From Pyrus communis (lineage: Eukaryota; Streptophyta; Magnoliopsida; Rosales; Rosaceae), in contig NC_084813.1 in assembly GCF_963583255.1 (NCBI RefSeq), forward strand, positions 14,184,001 through 14,248,000: DNA of 64,000 bases. Direction: 5' to 3'. Position 1 is the first letter of the stretch; each line of letters starts with the position of its first letter. The translations under genes were made by a program, and so were the position numbers. Positions 47,615 through 55,602 of the stretch are shown piece by piece. Below the pieces are notes generated by a model. It was not told the DNA's origin and did no database searches. It worked only from the letters and a program-made list of their open reading frames with translations.

Positions 47615-48447
47615 ATGGCGGAGCAGCATAGCGCATTGGCCTACGAAATTGGTCATGTCGTTCAGACTTATTGCCATATGCAATGGAAGTCTTGGAAGGC
47701 GATGTCAGACGAGGCGAGGATGAAGGTGCACGTATATTTGTCGGTAAGTATCCTGCCTTTTTATTGCTTTTCCTTTAAATTTTATATATTTATATTACTT
47801 AATGTATGTAATTAATTTGTTACATTGTAGACGAACTACAATTTCGACGACATCAACGATGATATGTTGGCGTACGTCAATAGGCTATTCGCTAAACGGT
47901 ACAAGCAGTGGAAGAGCGAGCTGCATCAATATTTTGAGACATTTGATGATGTGCAAGTCGCTCTTGAGGAGGGTTGCCCAAAGGAGTTTGAGGACTGGGA
48001 AGATAATTGGGTGTGGCTCTGCAATCATTTTCAGCAGCCTAGCTATGTGTTACGTTTTTTATATTAAGTCTAAAAGTATTATACATTTCTTACTAGTGTT
48101 TATTGATTTTTTTATATATTTCATTTCAATTAGAACTAATTTGTTTATTTTTTGTATAACAGAAGAAGGCGAAGGCCAACAAAATAAATCGGGAGAAGAA
48201 GACTCTTCTCCACCATTCGGGTTCGAGGCCCTTCTCATATAGGATGGAGGTGTGGCGCCAGGTAATAATAAAGCTTTTCATATTCAATTTTTAATATGTT
48301 AGTAATATTTATTTATTTATTTATTTTGTACTAACATTTTTCTTATCTTGTTCTATTCAGGGGGTTCAAAATTCTCAGAGATTGATGTCTTTGGAGACGT
48401 TTATGTTCGACCTGGGGATGAGTTGGCCGAGTCCCCTCTTATTTGAA
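47615..48447 (+). pseudogene. Transposase_24 / TNPA-like accessory gene of the CACTA element, probably broken
   Basis: Exon-like pieces: 47615-47742 (MAEQHSALAYEIGHVVQTYC, WKSWKAMSDEARMK), about 47831-48040 (NYNFDDINDDMLAYVNRLFAKRYKQWKSELHQYF), 48163-48262 (KANKINREKKTLLHHSGSRPF) and about 48361-48447. NK-NR-K…GSRPF is characteristic of plant Transposase_24 (Ptta/En/Spm) proteins. Introns have GT-AG ends (GTAAGT at 47743, TTGTAG at 47828). In En/Spm the second product binds subterminal repeats and aids transposition; the same role is inferred. The 3' end (48448-48600) has stops and a possible continuing exon, so completeness is doubtful. Confidence 0.65.
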
Positions 48448-49140
48448 CGTTATTATTAATATTTCATGTTATAATACAAAAATGATGATGATGGAAAAAA
48501 GGCAGTTGGTTCTTCAGGAGTCCGCCTCCCAACTTCCTCCCGAGACTCCGCTCGAGTATGTGGATCCCCTTGAGGATATGGGGTTTTAGATCCTTATAGA
48601 GACCTTGGGTCATACTCTCGGGTGGAGACTGGTGACGTATTATAGGGGGATGGGGAATTCCCGGCGGTGGGAACCTAGAGCCTTTTCACCATCGTAGTTG
48701 AAGAGTGAGGTGACAACTTTGATAGCAGAGGTGGCCGACCTTAGGACTGAGCTCACCTCGTATAAGAGCCAGATGCCATTGATCATGCAAGCCCTCAGTC
48801 GGTCCGGCATTCGTCTCTCGGATATTTGTCCCTCGTTGACGTCCGAACCCCTCTAACCCGAGCATGCCCAAAACTTCACCCCTTCGACCTCTAAGCCCGT
48901 CCCCAACCTCGAGACCTTCTTGTCCCAAGATTTCCAACCACTTGCGAATGACGACCCCCTAGATTATTCCACATTCTTTTCTTAGTTTTTTACTCCTTTA
49001 CTTTTTAAATAATTTCCTTGTGCGTACATTTTATATTTATTTTAAATAAATTATTTTTCTCTTCATTACATTTTTAATTGCAATTTAATGTTATTATTTT
49101 ATTACAAAATTAAAAACAAAACAAAAAAAAAAAATTTTCT
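48448..49140. other. Probable 3' part of the accessory gene and downstream CACTA interior
   Basis: Coding-like GC-richer sequence at 48490-48960 translates on + to LVLQESASQLPPETPLEYVDP and further segments with stops. It may be the C-terminal exons of the Transposase_24-like gene. Confidence 0.4.
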
Positions 49141-49149
49141 TTTTGCCCA

Positions 49150-49485
49150 ATGAATATCTTCATCTCGCATAATTCTAGCGACTAACCAAATTTCTTCACG
49201 CAAGAATAACTTATCGTCACACAAAGTTTTTAGAGACGAATGTTAGTCGTCTCATGTATGTATCCTGGCATTTTGTGCGACGAATACATTTGTTCCTAAA
49301 AATTTTGTGCAACAGCCAAACTGTCGCGTCATCTTCTTTGCGACCAATGCTATTATGCGTCATGCAAAGTCTTTCTTCACAATCTTTGCGTGATGGATTC
49401 TATGCAACAAAGTTTCCATCGCGCAAACGATTGTGTGACGGAAATACACATTGCACGACCAAGTTGTTTTCATCGCACTAATAGT
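49150..49485. repeat. Right subterminal repeat cluster of the CACTA element
   Basis: Words such as TTTTGTGCGACGAATAC, CATCGCGCAAACG, GTCATGCAAAG and TTGCACGACCAAG recur in both orientations and mirror the left cluster. Confidence 0.75.
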
Positions 49486-49502
49486 TTAACGTGGTAGTGT
49501 TA

Positions 49503-50051
49503 TGGTTCGTGTTGTTGTGATGTAGTTGCCTAGTAGGGGTTTTCCGTTTTTGTTCATTTGTGCAGATGTACAGATCAAAATGTTTGATCACCGGAGAAAT
49601 GTACCCATTTGGCACCTATGATGTAATGTTTGGTTGTGTGTGTTTGTTCTACTCAATAAAATTCTCTATGTTTCTATTAAAAAAAAAAAAAAAAAAAAAC
49701 AACAGTGAAGTCTAGACCAGGCAGAAATGCAATTAAAACTAAAATTAGTTAATCTTTTTTACACATAAAAAAAGGGAAAATTCTAGAAATTCTAGTAAAG
49801 AGAGTAAAATTCTTTTTGAACCTTTAGAAAAAGGACCACTTTTCGAAATTTCCCAAGAAGAAAAGGATATTAAACCAAGATAACCCTTATTATATTTGTG
49901 TCATACCCAAATCAACCCAGTTGTAAAGTAAATTAAGTGAGAACAAAATCTTTTCTGTTATGTGATTATTCTGAGTCAAATTTTATACACATTACGCTTC
50001 TGCCTAAAATAGAAGGATCAAAAAATAAAAAATTAGTTTTACATCAACTCA
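49503..50051. other. Host sequence right of the CACTA element, ending in poly(A)
   Basis: 49503-49700 runs into AATAAAATTC and about 22 A, like a retroposed transcript or LINE 3' end on +, continuing the sequence that stops at 32143. 49701-50051 is AT-rich with no gene. Confidence 0.45.
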
Positions 50052-50492
50052 TTAGACCTTTCTCTTTTTCTTCTTATTGTTTGCCAAAGACCTTACCAAA
50101 ATATGCTCAAAATCCTCTTCATCACAAGGGATTTTAAGCGCACCTTCTTGCTCAAACCCATATTCCTCTGCCACTCCATCCATCAAAACCCTAAAATCCG
50201 GTGATGACAAACAGCTCATGGGGATGACAAACCTCCGAAGCTCGGGCCCCACATAAACAGCCAAGAACCCTCTTGGAACTTGCATCACTGAAGCTCCCCC
50301 GCACCGGCCGTGGGAAAATTCTCCGGCCAGCAACGACTTGTTGGAGTTCTCACCAGATTCCAAGAGGCTTATCGTCATATTCTTCCCGGTAACAGCTTCT
50401 GGTTTGTTGTGTAGTGGTGGCAACCACACCCACAGGCGGTGAATGTTCATGTGCTTGGGCCATGCAATGTGCCTTGCTATTTGTTGCTTCAT
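50052..50492 (-). CDS. SAUR-family auxin-responsive protein, 146 aa
   Basis: Single exon. The N-terminal 60 residues (KHMNIHRLWVWLPPL) are variable and unlike those of the SAUR at 26448. The SAUR domain (about 72-137) has VPRGFLAVYVG, RRFVIPMSCLSSPDFRVLMD, EEYGFEQEGALKIPC and FEHIL. It ends in a Lys/Arg-rich tail, NKKKKRKV. The length is normal for the family. A TATA box lies about 110 bp upstream. The expected role is auxin- or growth-linked inhibition of PP2C.D phosphatases. The two SAURs here differ enough in their N-termini to belong to different subgroups, so they do not look like a recent local tandem pair. Confidence 0.93.
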   Translation of the reverse strand: MKQQIARHIAWPKHMNIHRLWVWLPPLHNKPEAVTGKNMTISLLESGENSNKSLLAGEFSHGRCGGASVMQVPRGFLAVYVGPELRRFVIPMSCLSSPDFRVLMDGVAEEYGFEQEGALKIPCDEEDFEHILVRSLANNKKKKRKV

Positions 50493-50600
50493 ATTGCACT
50501 GCTGAGGATGAATGATGACGATGATGAATTAGTTATGGACTCGGATATATTGGGTTGGAAAGTTGGAGAGCTATGCATGCAGCAGAAAAGGGTTTTATGA

Positions 50601-50607
50601 TTTATAA
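50601..50607 (-). promoter_or_regulatory. TATA box of the second SAUR gene
   Basis: TTATAAA on the minus strand about 110 bp upstream of the ATG at 50492. A CATGCATG-like RY element lies between (about 50572-50581). Confidence 0.45.
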
Positions 50608-50671
50608 GAAGAATTCCTATTTATTTACAAACAAAGAGAAACATGGTTTTTTTTTTTTTTCTTTCTTTTGA

Positions 50672-50729
50672 GTGTTTTCGCAGAGAAAAAGTTTCTTACA
50701 ATAGAAAGAACTCTTTCTCTGCGAAACAC
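50672..50729. repeat. Short strong inverted repeat upstream of the second SAUR
   Basis: GTGTTTTCGCAGAGAAAAAG at 50672 pairs with the inverse ending CTCTGCGAAACAC at 50729, about 25-bp arms with one or two bulges and a loop of about 6 bases. It could be a transposon footprint, a protein-binding palindrome or an RNA hairpin; nothing decides. Confidence 0.75.
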
Positions 50730-50739
50730 AAGTTTTGAA

Positions 50740-51561
50740 TTGGAGAGGAACTTGTCATGATTGGTTTGTGAGTGTTCATTATGTTGGCTGTAATTTGGTG
50801 ACATATAAAGAGGAATTCAGACCATTAGAGGCCAAATTTGTTTGAGTGCTCCGCCATGCAATTCTCACAACCAACTCTATATTTGTCATGTTTATGTGCT
50901 TATACTTGGCGGCTATTATGTATTTGGTCAATTAATAGTCAATAGTTAAGGGGTTTGGCTTTTTTAAGTATTAATGTTATGGTGTAATCATACATCAATA
51001 AGCTCATGATATAACTCCACAAATTTTCTTAATACAATTGTGTACAATACATTTACGAATCACGTACCTTTTAGCCACATCTTTTGAAGTGATGATCAGA
51101 TTCAGATTATTGAGTTTAATCACACATGCACTAGAAGACAAAAATTCATCTATCACCACCGGTGGATGTTCGAGGTTGATTGAAATCCACCACGGATGTT
51201 CTGTCCGTTAAGAATTTAGATATGGTATAAAATGCATGTTTTCTACCACGAACTTGTATTGTGATTGAAATGAAATGCGCATTGTTGTGGATTCACAAGA
51301 CCATAGAGGAAGCCTGTTGTAAAATATCTTATACCACATGCACTATCCGTTGTTATTTGCAATTATGACCACGGGCATTTGGCATTGTAGGTTTTAAATA
51401 AAAAGTATTGTAAACTCGCAGAGACCACAAATGATGCCCATTGTAGAATTGAAAGATAACCGCATACACTTTTCCTTGTTATTATTTTTTTCAAGTTTGT
51501 GTTCTTATTTAATTTGCTAACCCATATTAGTTACCTATGTTTCTAAGCAGTTCAAATACAC
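50740..51561. other. Intergenic, no supported gene
   Basis: AT-rich DNA without clear frames or repeats beyond short words. Confidence 0.5.
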
Positions 51562-51732
51562 GAGAAATTTTTGATTGTGACGGGAATATGGATGGTTCAT
51601 CATTTGTTTTTATGTAAGTGGTGGGAAATTTTATTTTTTAAGTTATTAATTTTTTAACACATATATCCCACTATTTGTAGAGTGACACGTGATGTACCAT
51701 CTCATGTGTCGTTCACATTGAAAAATTTCTCC
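51562..51732. mobile_element. MITE, related to 17470-17639, 8-bp target duplication (one mismatch)
   Basis: Inverted ends GAGAAATTTTTGATTGTGA and GGAGAAATTTTTCAATGTGA. Flanks AAATACAC (51554-51561) and AAATGCAC (51733-51740) suggest an 8-bp hAT-type duplication. The internal GGTGGGAAATTTTATTTTTT block matches the other copy in inverse orientation. Confidence 0.72.
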
Positions 51733-52056
51733 AAATGCACGAAGGTTAAATAAAATATCGATAATATTAATAACATAATTTGAAAATATGGTATTGAGTT
51801 TCCAAAGAAATATATAAACAACGGAAGTCTGATGTCTTTAAAGTGTCGATACTATCCTAGTAGTACCTGTTGGGGGACTTTTAGGTTGAGTCGACTTGCA
51901 ACCCTTTTGTTCATTAGCAAAAGGTTATCCAGTTTTACATCAATGAAATGCATTTCCCCACTCCAAATTTCAGCAACATCTAAAAGAACCCTCCAACAAA
52001 ATTCCACAGAAATCTCCAAAAATGAAAAATGGGCAGAAATTTTTTAACAATACATA

Positions 52057-52499
52057 TCAAGCAGAATCCTTAATGGCACTCCTAACAGTGTTCCAAATCT
52101 CCCCAAAGCCCCTAATCACATGGGGCAGGACAGTCTCAATGCCCTTCAAAGTGACCCCAGAAGCAACCCCAATTCCAAAAGCTTCACCAAATCCAGGCTT
52201 TGAGTCAACCTTCATGTTCAGAATTGCAAGGATGTTGTTGGTGCTGTCAATTTTCCTCGATGTCTCGGCCAAAATCTTGTCCTTTCTGCCTCTGCCGGAG
52301 GATATGACCTTAAAGAGGGTGGTCTATAGGTCACCTATGACCTTCAGGGAGCCTCCTGGGAGTCCAAGCCCTGGGATTTGTAGTGGGGTATGAGCTCTTG
52401 TGGGGTTGGCAGCCTTGTCTTCTGGGGTTTTTGTGGTGTTGTGGGAGTGGGGGTTTTGGGGTCTTTAGTGATGGATTTGTTGAAGGTTGGCTTTTCCAT
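52057..52499 (-). pseudogene. Broken small single-exon gene, about 147 codons, family not recognised
   Basis: The ATG at 52499 starts a Pro/Lys/Thr-rich segment, then LPTPQELI and SQGLDSQEA, followed by a 1-base loss that shifts frame near 52360. In the next frame come SLKVIGDL, a TAG, TTLFKVISSGRGRKDKI and the open part AETSRKIDSTNNILAILNMK, FGIGVASGVTLKGIE, FGEIWNTVRSAIKD up to the TGA at 52057. The continuous similarity in style across the two lesions suggests one ancestral gene. It looks plant-conserved to me but I cannot name it. Two assembly errors could also explain the breaks. Confidence 0.6.
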
Positions 52500-52669
52500 T
52501 GGTGGGTTGGAAAGATTTGTGGGAATTAGAAAGAAAGGTCGAAGCTGTTTAGGGGTTTTTGTGTGGGTTTTTGGAGAGGTCGTGGGAAGAAGAGCTTCAA
52601 TGGGGGATTTTGAAGGGTTATGGAAGATAAGATGGAACTCCTTTGTGTATTGAATTATGTTGGGCCAAT

Positions 52670-52836
52670 TCGTTCAAATTAAAAACTGAGGTATTGGGTT
52701 CAAAACCCGATGTTGGTGTAGAAGTCAAACTTGTGATCAAAGAAAAACTAAAATGCCTCTATGAGTCTTCTCGACTCCCGAAAAAGGTGGATGACTGTGG
52801 TTTGCCACCAACTATCATTTAAAAAAAAAAAAAAAA
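52670..52836 (+). mobile_element. SINE-like poly(A) retroposon with 17-bp target duplication
   Basis: AATTATGTTGGGCCAAT occurs at 52653-52669 and 52837-52853. The 167-bp insert ends in a run of about 16 A and contains GGGTTCAAAACCC (about 52698), resembling a Pol III B box. The 5' A box is not obvious. Length, tail and long duplication fit a SINE moved by LINE machinery. Confidence 0.78.
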
Positions 52837-53179
52837 AATTATGTTGGGCCAATGCTAATATTTAGGGAACTTCAAACCTATTTGCGAAGGCGAAAAACTG
52901 AACCCTAGGTTTGTACCTAGACTTTAGCAACTTGATCGAGTGATGATTAAAAAACCATTATCCCCTACTTTGAGCTGATGGTCTAGCCAACCAACCTCTG
53001 TGACCCGAGTTCGCTTCCATGGTTTGACGAATTTATAGTGGTCTTCTCGACAACCTTCTTATCTACCTCGACAGTGAGACCAAATTCCCTAAGCTCTGTT
53101 AGTCAGCTTAATACCAGATTCCTTGATTGTAAACTTTGATTAAATTGATACTCTTCTTGGGAAGGTGATCTCAAGGGAT

Positions 53180-55000
53180 GAGATTCTTTTCTTTTTCCCA
53201 AAAAGATTGTAGCGGAAGAAAGTAGGAATTCTCACAAAGTACTGTGAATTTTGAGATATCTTTAGTCTTGTTGATTTTATCAACAATCGGTTAGAGATTT
53301 TTCGGCTATAGTGTTTTTACTCACTCACAACCGAGGAAAGTTAGTTTAGTTGTGATGTTAGTACGAATAAAATTCTGACAACCGAATTGTTGTCTCAATC
53401 TACCTTTGTGTTACACCTTTCAATGACATTGATCATTTTGGAAATCCACGATGACGGGTTCTTTGGATATTTCAGCTATGTAGAGGCAGCATGGTGGAGT
53501 AATTGCCTATATCTCTCAATGGTTAGAACCGTATGTAATGAACTACCTTACTCATGACCTAGAGACAACATATATCATTTTCATTTGAAAACCGAATGGT
53601 ACTTCTCTGTGGAGAAATATGTCCAAAACCTTTATCAACCTTAGAATTTCTTAAATACACTTACTTTTGGAATGAGCAAGTCTCTGACAGCGGCAGTAGA
53701 TGAACTAAATCAACATCTACGAGTGCACTATCGTGTATCATCCCGGTTGTGCAAAAAGACATATTTACCCTTGAACATTTCCAGCCATTACTATTTCATT
53801 TTAGCTGGAGTTCACCAACATTGACTTGACATTATTTCTGAATTATCAAGAATTGTTCGAATGATTATAATCACTTTTTGTATCCAACTGGAGATGAGGA
53901 ATCATCACTCTAAACTCCTTATATGAGCTATTTTGTACATGTAAAGAATGTGAAAATCAATAACCATGATGCCGAACCAATGCTACGCTCATGTGGTGTT
54001 TCAATTGGTGGTAGCTTTACTCAAGTGGAAGGCAGTGTTCTTTTAGCCCCAAAGCTTAAAGTCGGTAATGTTGATGAATTCTTTCCTTAAAATAGGCACT
54101 GGAATTTCAACAACAAAACACTTGTGAAACCAACTAAGACAAAAGTGGGATGTTGTTAACTCCTCAACACGCCATGATCTAAAAGTCCCCGTCCGGCATA
54201 GGATCAAATGTAGAGATATGAAAGGAAATAAAATTGAGACTCCACTTGATGTGTTTGAAGAAAATTCTCAGTTTAGGTGCGTCCTGCCTTTGGTTAGAGT
54301 AGAAAGGATGTTTGAGGAAATAAATTCCAAACTTCCTAGACAACCACAGTTTTTCTCTGTTTGCCTTCGGAGGGTGATGACATTATGAGAGAGCTGCTTC
54401 TAGACTTCTACACAAGTTCAGGCAAACAGAAACTGACCAGATTATCATCTTGACGTATATATATCTCACCGTGCTACGCGTTTTACTTCCAAGCCTTTGG
54501 AAGTCTGTTTTTGGAAAGTTATGAGTATTAGATTTTGTTTAGTATCACATTTCCACCCCTAGACTAACGATTAGACTGAATGAGTTACTCAGACCTTAGT
54601 GGACGTGTGCATTTTGTTCATCCTACAACTAGTATGGTTGCAACATACCTTTATCTTTATTTTAGTTGTTGGTAACTACGGTTACAATTTTGGTTTAGCT
54701 ATGGTGCCATTGGAGCTGACATATAGAGATTTACGTGTAGTACATGATTGTTAGACGCTTACCTTTGTTAGAGTTATGTATAACTGCAGTTACATTCTTG
54801 GTTATGAGCAGGGCATCATTTAAGATATGATATCACAATATGTGACTTACCGAAGAGTATAGCGAACAATTATTTGAATGATTGAGATTGCGATACAGAA
54901 AATTTTATAATAATGATGATGTTGCCCGAGAAGGTAGTGTGTGAGCACGATTGAGGCTTTGTTCAGACGATGTATGCGTTTCTCTTTGTTTTGGGGGGGG
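53180..55000 (+). pseudogene. Decayed Ty3/gypsy pol (RNase H to integrase)
   Basis: Short homologous stretches survive across frames: at about 53490-53590, HGGVIAY followed by WLEP and MNYLTHDLE (gypsy RNase H); at about 54480-54620, RFTSK, KVMSIR and HP…TQTLVDV (integrase core); at about 54690-54740, GLAMVPLELTYRDL (integrase C-terminal part). Everything is interrupted by stops. A run of 16 G lies at 54993-55008. The 5' part of the element is not visible. Confidence 0.6.
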
Positions 55001-55602
55001 GGGGGGGGCATGATGGTAATATTGCATCCTTGAGAATTGTTACTTGCTTATCGAGACAACAGTGAGTTGTCGGTATTGCGGGCTACAGACCGTAATATCA
55101 ATAACTTATTCGTTGCGTTGTTAAGCAAGTAAACAAGTAGGTCATTCTACGTTAGTATTTGTATTTACTTATTTAATTAGCTATTTATTGTTTGGGCTCG
55201 ACCCAAAGTCAATACATACTTATTTTCAGAGTACGTTACGCTACAAGAGCGTAGGTGAATCCTTCTATGCTTGGTTTTGATTTCAATACAACTATTTTAA
55301 CTTACTTCACTACATATGTATTATGATGTTATACATCTATTTTTGGGACGTTATGTTTTTAAAGGTATTATATTTTGGCATTGTACTAAAGGAGAAGGAA
55401 AGTTTGAGTTTGAAGGCATGAAAAAAGAATCACTGCACTCCGATCACGACAGAATGATATTCTCTTTTATGCAGCCGCTCTAACTCGATTTCTCCTTGTA
55501 TATGTATTTATATACATACTTTCTCCTTATTTTTGAGTATTTTACATTTAACAAGTTTATTTTAAATTTAGAGTAGAAATTTTTTTTTTAAGGTGAGTAG
55601 AT

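Larger units (their letters stand above)
32144..49499 (+). mobile_element. Large CACTA (En/Spm) DNA transposon, 17.4 kb including nested insertions
   Basis: The left end begins CACTAGTAGG and the right end finishes GTGGTAGTG, which is CACTACCAC on the other strand. Both are flanked by a perfect 3-bp duplication TTA (32141-32143 and 49500-49502), the hallmark of CACTA elements. Clusters of degenerate subterminal motifs like TTTGCGCGACAAAG lie inside both ends. In order it holds two small accessory genes, a Cassandra insertion, a decayed TNP2 transposase, a copia insertion, a LINE fragment and a Transposase_24-like gene. Without the copia and Cassandra passengers it is about 12 kb. All its own genes carry stops or frameshifts, so this copy is presumably non-autonomous. 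The terminal inverted repeats beyond CACTA are imperfect. Confidence 0.88.
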
